A stretch of DNA of 14,618 bases from Bacillota bacterium (GTDB taxonomy: Bacteria; Bacillota; Clostridia; Acetivibrionales; DSM-1351), in assembly GCA_023436485.1 (NCBI GenBank), contig JAEZIU010000296.1:1-14618 (forward strand), in the 5' to 3' direction. Positions 1 through 6,380 of this stretch are shown here, piece after piece. Made by a program: the position numbers and the translations under genes. Position 1 is the first letter of the stretch; the number at the start of each line of letters is the position of its first letter. The notes under the pieces were generated by a model, which did no database searches, was not told the DNA's origin, and saw nothing but the letters and a program-made list of their open reading frames with translations.

Positions 1-528
1 AGATTGTATAGAATGGGGTGGCTTATCTGTGACGGAAGTAAATTGAAAGTTACAGAATATCCTGATCTTTTTCAGGCTATCGGGAATGCCCACGGAGGGG
101 ATAATAATAATTTTTACCTGCCCGATATGCAAAGCAAATTTATAAGAGGAGTTAATGGGGATGCTGTTAGTGATTCAGGTAAGTTGATGGACCCTGATGC
201 AGCTCAGAGGACATTTGCTAAAGTCGGTGGAAATACCGGAAATGACGTAGGGTCCTATCAGGATTTTGCAACAGGACTTCCAAAGGCTAGTTTTAATACT
301 AATGTAACCGGTAGCCATGTACATAATTTACCACACTTGCCTGATGGTTCTCACAATGCATATGCCGGCAGTTTAGGCAGGGATGGCGGAAAAGAGGCTG
401 GTGACAATACCACAACAGGTGAATCCGGTTCCCATTCTCATGTTATTGTGGGTGGAGGAGATCCTGAAACCCGTCCAAGAAATATGAATCTTAATTTCTT
501 AATTAAATTCAGTAAAGACAGCAAATAA
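1..528 (+). CDS. Phage tail-collar domain protein, 5' partial
   Basis: The reading frame is open from base 1, so the true start lies upstream. A TTG at position 4 is in frame, but by comparison with the next gene about 20 N-terminal residues are missing, so it is probably not the start. The collar-domain signature is clear: GWLICDGS, then YPDLFQAIG, GGDNNNFYLPDMQSKFIRG, and a C-terminal GG(D)xETRPRNMNLNFLIKF. Two HxH motifs (HVH and HSH, about residues 105-107 and 144-146 counted from the TTG) flank a variable loop. The family (Pfam Collar, microcystin-dependent-protein type) occurs at the tips of phage short tail fibres and in stand-alone bacterial proteins; HxH pairs bind metal in trimeric T4 fibre tips. 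The next gene follows after 26 bases and is a paralogue. A receptor-binding or adhesive role is inferred; the actual target is unknown. Confidence 0.85.
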   Translation, partial: RLYRMGWLICDGSKLKVTEYPDLFQAIGNAHGGDNNNFYLPDMQSKFIRGVNGDAVSDSGKLMDPDAAQRTFAKVGGNTGNDVGSYQDFATGLPKASFNTNVTGSHVHNLPHLPDGSHNAYAGSLGRDGGKEAGDNTTTGESGSHSHVIVGGGDPETRPRNMNLNFLIKFSKDSK

Positions 529-554
529 TTTTTATTTATATAGGAGGAAGAGAT

Positions 555-1661
555 ATGCCTTTAAAATTTCCCGTAGGTATTGTTATACCTTTTGCCGGAC
601 CACTTAAAGAAGACCAGTTGAAATCTTCCGGCTGGCTTCCTTGTGACGGAAGAGTGTTGGATAAAACTCAATATTCAGAATTGTTTAATGTAATTGGAAC
701 AAAATATGGAGGAGATGGTATTCCTAATTTCTATGTACCTGATCTTCGAGGAAGATTTGTCCGTGCAACCGATCATGGAAGAGGGTATGACCCTGACGCA
801 CAGCAACGTAAAGCGGTAAGGTCAGGGGCAGCAGCCGGAGACAATACCGGTTCAGTTCAGGATTATGCAACAGCCAAGCCAAAGAATGACTTTACAACAA
901 ACGATCAAGGTACTCATAACCACTCTGTTGATCATCTTCCTACAGACTATTGGAATGCCGCATGTGCCATAACCGATAATGAAGGTGCAAATTTCCCCGG
1001 GCGTACCGCTATATCAGGTGAAGCCGGACAACATTCGCATACGATTATATCCGGTGGAGACAGTGAATCCAGACCTATAAACCTGTCTATGTATTGGATT
1101 ATAAAATTCACTTCAGCTGATTATGATGAAGCGATGTTATTGGCGGCAGGCTCTATAGTATCCTTTGCAGGAGATGCGTTAAACCAGAGCAATGACCTGA
1201 TTGCCAATGGCTGGTTGCCATGTATCGGCAGTTCATATGAAGTTAGCAAATATCCAGACCTTTATGAAAATATTTGCAATATATATGGCGGAGATGAGAA
1301 CAATTTCAATGTACCGGATCTTAGAGGTTTATTTGTAAGAGGTGTTAACTCGAATACATCAGGTACATCCGGTGTATACGGAGCAACCAGAGTCGGGCAA
1401 GTAGAGGAGTATTCAACCGCTCTTCCAAAAACCGCAAATTTTTCTTTATCAACAAACGGCGCCCACACTCACAGTGCTCCCAAACTGCCACAGGATAAAT
1501 ATATAGAAAATTATTGTGCAGGCCACGAGGTTGCCAATTATCCTTCAGGTCAGGTAACTGATAATAATGGAAATCATACTCATATTATAGCCGGTGGTGA
1601 TTCAGAGACACGTCCTGTAAATATTTATATGGATTATATTGTAAAGTCAAGTGATGTTTAA
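555..1661 (+). CDS. Tandem two-domain tail-collar protein
   Basis: This 368-residue protein contains two full collar domains in a row, residues about 1-187 and 195-368. Each has the same order of motifs: a GWLPC element (residues 26-30 and 219-223), a YGGDxxxNFxVPDLRG block (51-66 and 244-258), then paired HxH motifs (H121/H123 and H160/H162; H304/H306 and H341/H343), and a closing GGDSExRPxN segment. The ATG is preceded by AGGAGGAAGAG ending a few bases upstream. No signal peptide is visible, so if exported it would use a non-classical route or a phage-like particle. It sits between a single-domain paralogue and a small repeat protein and is probably cotranscribed with both. Duplication within the gene and between the genes suggests local amplification of one domain. 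The family assignment is firm; a role in surface binding is inferred. Confidence 0.88.
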   Translation: MPLKFPVGIVIPFAGPLKEDQLKSSGWLPCDGRVLDKTQYSELFNVIGTKYGGDGIPNFYVPDLRGRFVRATDHGRGYDPDAQQRKAVRSGAAAGDNTGSVQDYATAKPKNDFTTNDQGTHNHSVDHLPTDYWNAACAITDNEGANFPGRTAISGEAGQHSHTIISGGDSESRPINLSMYWIIKFTSADYDEAMLLAAGSIVSFAGDALNQSNDLIANGWLPCIGSSYEVSKYPDLYENICNIYGGDENNFNVPDLRGLFVRGVNSNTSGTSGVYGATRVGQVEEYSTALPKTANFSLSTNGAHTHSAPKLPQDKYIENYCAGHEVANYPSGQVTDNNGNHTHIIAGGDSETRPVNIYMDYIVKSSDV

Positions 1662-1700
1662 ACACCAGTACATAACATTCATATGACAGGAGAGGTTTTT

Positions 1701-2171
1701 ATGAAAGATTTGGATGGCGTATACTATATCCAGAATTTAAAGTATGGATATATTTTTGCAGCTGATGGTGATAAGGATGAGAATGATCACATTGTAGAGT
1801 CCAGACCGTCAGATGATAATATTAATTATGAAAAGTTTAAATTTAGAATTACAAAGCATCCAGGAGACTATTACTCAATTGTAAATCTAAAATATGGTAC
1901 TATGTTTGCAGCAAGCAGCACAAAGGATGAAAATGACCATTATGTTGAGGCAGGAAATGTTGGTGATATAGCTAAATCACAATGGAGAATAGGCTATATT
2001 AATGAAGATTATCCTATGTTAGGAATGTACATACAGAATGTAAAGTTTAATTATATGTTTGCTGCCTCCAGCACAAAAAAAGGTTCAGACCATGTTGTAG
2101 AAACAGCCCCTGATAGCGGTGAAAATGAATTAAAGCTTGATAAATTCAAGTTCAGAATAGTTCCCGTGTGA
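1701..2171 (+). CDS. Three-repeat, probable beta-trefoil protein
   Basis: The 156-residue product consists of three repeats of about 50 residues (about 6-53, 54-103, 104-156). Each holds an aromatic/aliphatic N-(L/V)K(Y/F) element, then FAA, a short loop, an acidic DH(I/Y/V)VE element, and ends in a (K/Q)(F/W)(K/R)(F/I) strand. Three near-identical repeats of this size with alternating hydrophobic residues are typical of the beta-trefoil fold found in lectins and fascin-like proteins, but the exact family is not recognised. An in-frame ATG exists at 1683, but AGGAGAGG at 1688-1695 lies inside that extension and is correctly spaced for the ATG at 1701, so that start is preferred. There is no signal peptide. 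It follows the collar genes in the same direction and ends just before a terminator, which suggests a shared carbohydrate- or surface-binding role (inference). Confidence 0.75.
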   Translation: MKDLDGVYYIQNLKYGYIFAADGDKDENDHIVESRPSDDNINYEKFKFRITKHPGDYYSIVNLKYGTMFAASSTKDENDHYVEAGNVGDIAKSQWRIGYINEDYPMLGMYIQNVKFNYMFAASSTKKGSDHVVETAPDSGENELKLDKFKFRIVPV

Positions 2172-2193
2172 TATTTAATTTCATATATATAAG

Positions 2194-2235
2194 AAAAAGC
2201 ATGGATTGGCATATGATGCCGATTCATGCTTTTTT
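2194..2235. terminator. Bidirectional stem-loop terminator
   Basis: A long hairpin (arm from AAAAAGCATGGATTGGCAT, other arm ending GATTCATGCTTTTTT) lies between two convergent genes. The stem holds with two G-U pairs, has a very short loop, and is flanked by A and T runs so it can work in both directions. It closes the collar/trefoil cluster on the plus strand and the ArsR gene on the minus strand. Confidence 0.85.
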
Positions 2236-2240
2236 AGATA

Positions 2241-2540
2241 TCAGATACTCTTTATTACAGATTCCAATAGTCCCGGAAATCTAGCGTTTAACTCATCATA
2301 CCTTATGGACATAAACCTTTGTTTACCCTCAATGCGTACCTTTATAATGCCGGATTCCCTTAACACCTTAAAATGGTGGGAAAGAGCGGATTTCGTCAGG
2401 TCGATATTGCAGCATGCACAGGTGGTTTCCTCTTGATTTGCAAGATTTTTAATAACCTGAAGACGGGTAGGGTCACCAAGTGCATTTAAAACAGTAGATA
2501 AACACATTTGCTCCGCTGTGGGATGAAATAATTCCCTCAA
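2241..2540 (-). CDS. ArsR-family transcriptional repressor
   Basis: The 99-residue protein is the usual size for an ArsR/SmtB repressor and has the winged-helix core: LNALGDPTRLQVIKNL (residues 18-33), recognition helix KSALSHHFKVLRESGII (50-66), and the beta-wing KVRIEGKQRFMSI. The start is TTG at 2540, supported by AGGAGGT at 2555-2549 with eight bases of spacing. Cysteines C41, C43 and C44 sit just before the recognition helix, a position where ArsR members bind metals or thiol-reactive agents. It diverges from an old-yellow-enzyme gene, an arrangement like CyeR-Cye1 in Corynebacterium glutamicum, where an ArsR protein senses redox stress by cysteines. It most likely represses itself and the oxidoreductase through the operator at 2609-2640. 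The ligand (metal, electrophile or oxidant) is not determined by the sequence. Confidence 0.92.
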   Translation of the reverse strand: MRELFHPTAEQMCLSTVLNALGDPTRLQVIKNLANQEETTCACCNIDLTKSALSHHFKVLRESGIIKVRIEGKQRFMSIRYDELNARFPGLLESVIKSI

Positions 2541-2584
2541 GTTACTGTACCTCCTGACTAAATTTGTATTTAATATACTATTGA

Positions 2585-2613
2585 ATTATACCACATCCTG
2601 TGATATATTTAAA
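2585..2613 (-). promoter_or_regulatory. Probable arsR promoter
   Basis: On the minus strand a perfect TATAAT (2590-2585) lies 17 bases from TTTAAA (2613-2608). The -35 element is a weak match, but it overlaps the left arm of the inverted repeat at 2609-2640, as expected for autorepression. Confidence 0.55.
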
Positions 2614-2640
2614 CAGTTCAATTGTGTTTGAACTATTTAA
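2609..2640. promoter_or_regulatory. Inverted-repeat operator, probably for ArsR
   Basis: Two 13-base arms, TTAAACAGTTCAA and TTGAACTATTTAA, match as inverted repeats with a single mismatch and are separated by six bases. The inner seven bases AGTTCAA/TTGAACT are perfect. Long AT-rich inverted repeats with a TTGAA-type core are typical ArsR/SmtB operators. The site lies in the divergent region and overlaps the -35 positions of both candidate promoters. Confidence 0.75.
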
Positions 2641-2666
2641 CATAAGTAAACTTTGATTTTTAGAAT
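2637..2666 (+). promoter_or_regulatory. Possible promoter of the oxidoreductase gene
   Basis: TTAACA (2637-2642) and TAGAAT (2661-2666) are separated by 18 bases. The -35 element overlaps the right arm of the operator. A TATAAT at 2666-2671 is an alternative -10 element but lacks a good -35 partner. Confidence 0.4.
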
Positions 2667-2719
2667 ATAATAATAAGTATCTTTTTAAAATCTGTTAATT
2701 ATGTATGGAGGTAGATATT

Positions 2720-3709
2720 GTGGAATTGCTGCACAAGCCGTTAAATATAGGAAATATGAAACTAAGTAACAGATTGGTTATGCCGCCTATGGCTACTGCA
2801 AAGTCTGAGGATGACGGGAAAGTAAGCCAGGGTATTATTGACTACTATGATGAAAAGTCAAAGGGAGGCCATATAGGTCTTGTAATTATTGAACACAGCT
2901 ATATAAATAAGGAAGGTAAGGCCAGCAGTAACCAGCTGTCCATAGCTGATGACAGGGTTATTGAAAAGCTCAAGAAATTATCAGATGTAATACACAAAAA
3001 CGGTTCAAAAGCCATAATGCAGATTAATCATGCAGGAAGTGCCACAACCGCCGAAATAACAGGAAGCAGCCCTGTAGGCCCTTCTGCCGTAGCACATCCG
3101 AGAAACCCGAATGTATCACCAAGAGAACTAACCACGGATGATATAAAGGGTATAATCAATTCTTTTGCAAATGCTGCCAAAAGAGTTAAAGAGGCGGGTT
3201 TTGACGGCGTTGAGATACATTCGGCCCACGGTTACCTTCTGAGCCAATTTTTATCTCCCGTTAGTAATAAACGGTCCGATGAATACGGCGGAAATGTTCA
3301 AAACAGAATAAAAATACACCTTCAGGTAATTGATGCCGTAAAAAAAGCAGTAGGCGAAGATTTTACCGTTTTGCTGAGACTTGGGGCATCTGATTATATG
3401 GAAGGCGGCACCACAATAGAGGACAGCCTGATAGCAGCCGTTGAATTTGAAAAGGCAGGAGTTGCAGCACTGGATATTTCAGGTGGCTTCTGCGGCTACA
3501 TGAAGCCGGACGCAGAGGGACAGGGGTATTTCTGGCCTTTGACAAAAGCAATCAAGGAACATATTTCCATTCCTGTTATACTTACAGGGGGAATCACGGA
3601 TGCTGAGTCGGCAGAACAGCTTCTGGCTGATGGAAAGACTGATTTGATAGGAGTAGGCAGAGCAATTTTGAAAGATTCTGATTGGGCTGCCCGGGCAATG
3701 GGTATCTAA
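2720..3709 (+). CDS. Old yellow enzyme family NAD(P)H:flavin oxidoreductase
   Basis: This FMN-dependent TIM-barrel ene-reductase is predicted to reduce activated C=C bonds of enals, enones or quinone-like compounds in the cytosol. The GTG at 2720 is chosen because TGGAGGT at 2706-2712 is correctly placed for it, whereas the in-frame ATG at 2705 lies across that ribosome binding site. This gives 329 residues, close to YqjM-type enzymes and without the extra C-terminal flavin/NAD domain of 2,4-dienoyl-CoA or 2-enoate reductases. Visible motifs are QINHAG (101-106), the substrate-binding HSAHGYLLSQFLSP (167-180, with H167, H170, Y172), the NKRSDEYGG phosphate region (183-191) and TGGI near the C-terminus. 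The N-terminal MPPMAT has alanine where YqjM has its redox-tuning cysteine. It is likely controlled by the divergent ArsR protein and cotranscribed with the next gene. The physiological substrate is unknown. Confidence 0.92.
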   Translation: MELLHKPLNIGNMKLSNRLVMPPMATAKSEDDGKVSQGIIDYYDEKSKGGHIGLVIIEHSYINKEGKASSNQLSIADDRVIEKLKKLSDVIHKNGSKAIMQINHAGSATTAEITGSSPVGPSAVAHPRNPNVSPRELTTDDIKGIINSFANAAKRVKEAGFDGVEIHSAHGYLLSQFLSPVSNKRSDEYGGNVQNRIKIHLQVIDAVKKAVGEDFTVLLRLGASDYMEGGTTIEDSLIAAVEFEKAGVAALDISGGFCGYMKPDAEGQGYFWPLTKAIKEHISIPVILTGGITDAESAEQLLADGKTDLIGVGRAILKDSDWAARAMGI

Positions 3710-3745
3710 ATTAGTATAATATTAATCTTGTAAGGAGGTGATAAA

Positions 3746-3940
3746 ATGATAACAAAGGACTGGTCAATAACTGATATAGTTGAGAAATATCCTAAAACTG
3801 CAGAAATATTGATGAATCGCGGAATGCACTGTTTCGGATGTATGGCAGCAAGGTTTGAGAACATAGAACAGGGTGCAATGGCTCATGGTATAAATGTAGA
3901 TGAATTGATTAAAGAACTAAATGAGGCAATAAAGGAATAA
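3746..3940 (+). CDS. DUF1858 CxxC miniprotein
   Basis: This 64-residue protein belongs to the DUF1858 family (hybrid-cluster-protein-associated redox disulfide domain). It begins with the family's DIVEKYPKTAEILMNRGM segment and has the redox-type motif C29-F-G-C32 directly after it, followed by a short helical C-terminus. A consensus AAGGAGGTGAT ends four bases before the ATG. It follows the flavin oxidoreductase by 36 bases and shares its terminator, so it is probably in the same transcript. Family members are thought to take part in thiol or cluster redox chemistry in anaerobes, but no function is established. A partner role for the oxidoreductase is inference. Confidence 0.88.
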   Translation: MITKDWSITDIVEKYPKTAEILMNRGMHCFGCMAARFENIEQGAMAHGINVDELIKELNEAIKE

Positions 3941-3966
3941 TTTTAAATAGGAATAGTAAAACTTAA

Positions 3967-4023
3967 AATAAGCATAATTACCGAAGCAAATAAATTTATT
4001 TTCGGTTATTATGCTTATTTTTT
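3967..4023. terminator. Bidirectional stem-loop terminator
   Basis: A 19-bp stem (3967-3985 with 4001-4019, one mismatch) around a 15-base loop is followed by six T on the plus strand and is preceded by an A-rich stretch that gives a T-run on the minus strand. It separates the convergent DUF1858 and DUF1646 genes. Confidence 0.9.
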
Positions 4024-4028
4024 ATATG

Positions 4029-5084
4029 CTATATAAAGAATATTATTACGAAGTAAATAATAAGCAGAGCAAAACCCAGCGGAAGCCCGATTTTTGCCCA
4101 TTCACGGCTCTTTATTTTAAGCTTTCCGGCAGATATGATATTTGGAATATTCCCGGGAATAAGCATTCCGCCACTCAACAGCAGACCCATAAGAATCGCC
4201 TGAATCTGTTTGAGGCTCATAGCAGGGCTGACTTCGGCAGCAGCAAGGGTGGCATTGTCCAGTACAGCAGAAGACACATTAATCCAATATAAAACCATGC
4301 TGGGAAGATGAATGACATATGTGTTTATTAGAGGCTTGAATCCCGAACCCAACAGTTCCAAAGCTATTATAAATAAAAATATCTTTATGGCACGAACAAA
4401 AACCGATTTAATACTTTCCAGTTCCAAAACCCCTTCAGTTTCGTCCTTCCAGCTATTTTCCCCCACAATTTCATTTTGATTTGCCTTATGCATCATTTTT
4501 GCAACCACAGCTCCTAGTATAGCCATAACAAGGACTCCGGGAATAACATATATACCTATATTTCTAAAAAGATACGTAAAATCGGCTTTCAAAGAGGACA
4601 CAACTATAGTGGAAAGAGGTTCTCCGATAGGTGTAAGGGCTGACCCCAAACCAATTGCAAAACAGGATATTACAGTTAGCTTTACCTTCTGACTGTGCTT
4701 GAAGGGTAGGGCGTGTACTATCTCAACCAGTATCAAAGCTGCAATTATAGCCGTAATCAGACTTGATACCAGACCTAGAATTATTATTAGCAGAAAAACA
4801 AAGATGCTTATAGGTAAACGCCCTGTGGCATATCCTACAAATTTCTTGATTTTGCCCACTGAAATCCTGAAAATAAATCCTGCTACCAGCACTGCACCGG
4901 TTATAAAATAAAGAAGATAGTTTTCAAATATATGCAGCAGTAAGCCTGTAGAAAGTGTTCCGGAAATTATGGTTGCTGCAATTCCCATTACAAGCAAAAA
5001 ATATTCCAGATTATGCTCAATGGGCCTGAAGGCAAAGGGTAGTATCAATATTAATGCTAGTACAATCAAAAGTCCTATAATCAT
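4029..5084 (-). CDS. DUF1646 family membrane ion transporter
   Basis: The 351-residue protein is strongly hydrophobic throughout, with roughly ten membrane segments and one charged cytoplasmic-type loop around residues 197-228. It carries the repeated features of the ion-transporter superfamily that includes NhaD and ArsB: GSALTPIGEPLST (147-159) in the first half, and DNATLAAAEVSP (276-287) plus GGMLIPGNIPNIISAG (305-320) in the second half. These are re-entrant, ion-binding-type loops. The family is DUF1646, annotated as a putative cation transporter. The ATG has a GGAGG five to ten bases upstream. It lies directly downstream of a 30-residue membrane miniprotein and a riboswitch-like leader; leaders of this gene family have been shown to sense Na+, which favours sodium export or exchange as the function. 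Transport specificity itself is inferred. Confidence 0.88.
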   Translation of the reverse strand: MIIGLLIVLALILILPFAFRPIEHNLEYFLLVMGIAATIISGTLSTGLLLHIFENYLLYFITGAVLVAGFIFRISVGKIKKFVGYATGRLPISIFVFLLIIILGLVSSLITAIIAALILVEIVHALPFKHSQKVKLTVISCFAIGLGSALTPIGEPLSTIVVSSLKADFTYLFRNIGIYVIPGVLVMAILGAVVAKMMHKANQNEIVGENSWKDETEGVLELESIKSVFVRAIKIFLFIIALELLGSGFKPLINTYVIHLPSMVLYWINVSSAVLDNATLAAAEVSPAMSLKQIQAILMGLLLSGGMLIPGNIPNIISAGKLKIKSREWAKIGLPLGFALLIIYFVIIFFI

Positions 5085-5106
5085 TTATATCCTCCAAAAT
5101 TACTTT

Positions 5107-5199
5107 TTATTTCATAACATTAGCTAATACAATTACAAGCCCAATTGCAGCTACAACATAGCAAACTACCATTATAAGATGCCTTTTTATATTATTCAT
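5107..5199 (-). CDS. 30-residue single-pass membrane miniprotein
   Basis: A short open frame encodes a basic N-terminus (MNNIKRH), one hydrophobic helix of about 19 residues (roughly 8-26) and a final lysine. It is preceded by a very strong ribosome binding site, AAAGGGGGTGAT at 5215-5204, five to eight bases from the ATG, which is strong support for translation. It ends 22 bases before the start of the DUF1646 transporter gene, so the two are almost certainly one operon under the same leader. By position it resembles small accessory subunits of ion transporters such as KdpF, but no homology is claimed. No family is recognised. Confidence 0.75.
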   Translation of the reverse strand: MNNIKRHLIMVVCYVVAAIGLVIVLANVMK

Positions 5200-5296
5200 T
5201 AAAATCACCCCCTTTAATCTAATACAACCGGGGAACTTTCAAATATTGGGAAGAAATTTATGTTACGAGAACCATATTTTTGAAGTGAACAAACGC

Positions 5297-5336
5297 AAAA
5301 AAGGTGGAAAACTCGTAAACATACGAGCTTCCCACC
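5297..5336 (-). terminator. Intrinsic terminator inside the transporter leader
   Basis: On the minus strand a 14-bp stem (5336-5323 with 5316-5303) and six-base loop are followed directly by six U (5302-5297). Two positions pair only as G-U in the minus-strand RNA and would be A-C mismatches in a plus-strand RNA, so the sequence itself shows which strand is transcribed. It lies about 100 bases before the first start codon and would stop transcription of the miniprotein and transporter genes. Confidence 0.85.
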
Positions 5337-5400
5337 CCAGAAGCCTAAAACTCTTGAAAACGGAAGTTATCCGTTCAACCGAAAAGAACTTTATTAACTT
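5319..5400 (-). promoter_or_regulatory. Candidate Na+ riboswitch (DUF1646 motif) aptamer
   Basis: The leader upstream of the terminator is structured. A first hairpin pairs TTGAA and CGGA with TCCG and TTCAA (5378-5354, five-base loop). A second pairs GCTTC (5344-5340) with GAAGC (5331-5327) around a G-rich eight-base loop. The GAAGC strand is also part of the terminator's 5' arm, so the two structures exclude each other, as in a transcription-controlling ON riboswitch. The position in front of a DUF1646 gene matches the 'DUF1646 motif' RNA, a class reported to sense Na+. The assignment rests on context plus visible architecture; the consensus nucleotides could not be checked here, and a different ligand remains possible. 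Confidence 0.7.
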
Positions 5401-5406
5401 ACGGCA

Positions 5407-5435
5407 ATTATAACACGGTGAAAAAATTTGTACAA
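5407..5435 (-). promoter_or_regulatory. Promoter of the riboswitch-transporter operon
   Basis: On the minus strand TTGTAC (5435-5430) and a perfect TATAAT (5412-5407) are spaced 17 bases apart. Transcription would start near 5400, just before the structured leader. The -35 match is only partial. Confidence 0.6.
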
Positions 5436-5476
5436 TATAGTATATTACTTTTAGTACTTGAAAAGAGGATAAAACT

Positions 5477-6343
5477 ATGACAAGAAATTATTTGCAGTTA
5501 AATAAATATGAAGCAGAAAAACTGCTGGAATTTATAAATAGAAACAAAATAAATAAAATGTCCTTTGAAGATATGGAAAAACAAAACAGGGCTGAAGAAT
5601 TTGATTTTGGTAAGGGCGTTATTGTAATTATTGATGAAGAAAATATAATTGGAACGGCATCAGTAGTTTTAAAGGAATGTAAAGAAAAAGGAATAGCCTA
5701 CGTGATTAAGGTAGATATAAATGAGAACTCGGAGGATAATAACTCTGCTATTTGCCAAATTATTAAAGAATCCAAGGACCTTACGGCAAAGTATGGGGCA
5801 AACCAAGTATTTCTAGGAACAAAGGATGATGAAATTATCAAAATTCTCAAAAATTTGGGTATGGAGAAGCAGTATTCGGTAATAAGAATGAAATTGGAGG
5901 ATAGAAAGGTAGAATGTAAATCATTGGATTTAATTAAATTATCAGATAGGAATAAAAATAGATTCTTAACAATTTATAATAATTCATTTAGAGAAGTCCC
6001 AAATGGAGCAACATTAACAGAGAAAGAAGTTGAAGAATATGTAAAAAGTGCTGGTGAAAATAATTGTTATTACATAGTAACCGTAAATAATGAAAAGGTG
6101 GGCTTTTTACAATTCAAAATTGAAAACTATATTGGTGAATTTGATTTGGGATTAATTCAAGAAGTAAGGGGAAAGGGTTATGGAAAACAACTTTTGGAAA
6201 CTGCTATAAGTTTTTTAAACGAAAAGAAGGTGGCAGAAATCAATTTAACCGTTGTTACAAAAAATGAAGTAGCCCTGAATATGTATAAAAAAAGAGGGTT
6301 TATAGAAAGTGAATTATTGAGTGACTGGTTTCAAGTCTTATGA
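5477..6343 (+). CDS. GNAT acetyltransferase, likely tandem-domain
   Basis: The C-terminal half (about 150-288) is a typical GCN5-related N-acetyltransferase: the acetyl-CoA binding motif A reads QEVRGKGYGKQLLE (228-241), preceded by the GEFDLGLI strand, and followed by N264 with ALNMYKKRGF (266-275), where Tyr270 is the usual general acid. The N-terminal half (about 1-140) has the length and ending of a second, degenerate GNAT domain (LGTKDDEIIKILKNLGMEKQ resembles the family's closing motif) but lacks an obvious motif A, so it probably does not bind acetyl-CoA. The ATG has AAGAGGAT upstream. The substrate cannot be told from sequence. It diverges from the riboswitch-controlled operon, and no clear terminator follows it. 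Confidence 0.85.
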   Translation: MTRNYLQLNKYEAEKLLEFINRNKINKMSFEDMEKQNRAEEFDFGKGVIVIIDEENIIGTASVVLKECKEKGIAYVIKVDINENSEDNNSAICQIIKESKDLTAKYGANQVFLGTKDDEIIKILKNLGMEKQYSVIRMKLEDRKVECKSLDLIKLSDRNKNRFLTIYNNSFREVPNGATLTEKEVEEYVKSAGENNCYYIVTVNNEKVGFLQFKIENYIGEFDLGLIQEVRGKGYGKQLLETAISFLNEKKVAEINLTVVTKNEVALNMYKKRGFIESELLSDWFQVL

Positions 6344-6380
6344 CCAAGTTGCTTGGAAGATAGAATTATCAAGTAAATTA

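Noticed and set aside
1683..1700. ATG at 1683 as start of the trefoil-like gene
   Set aside because: The ribosome binding site AGGAGAGG lies inside this extension and points to the ATG at 1701.
2206..2436. Plus-strand open frame of 76 codons
   Set aside because: It lies antisense to the ArsR gene and begins inside the terminator; it has no ribosome binding site and no family features.
2705..2719. ATG at 2705 as start of the flavin oxidoreductase
   Set aside because: It overlaps the GGAGGT ribosome binding site; the GTG at 2720 has proper spacing, and the family N-terminus begins there.
4011..4292. Plus-strand open frame of 93 codons
   Set aside because: It is antisense to the end of the DUF1646 gene and starts within the terminator; the minus-strand protein is far better supported.
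5297..5400. 6S RNA or another stand-alone small RNA in the leader
   Set aside because: The element sits directly between a promoter and a gene in the same direction and has alternative pairing with a terminator, which fits a cis-acting riboswitch better.
6344..6356. CCAAG-TTG-CTTGG hairpin after the GNAT gene
   Set aside because: The stem is only five pairs and no T-run follows, so it is not supported as a terminator.
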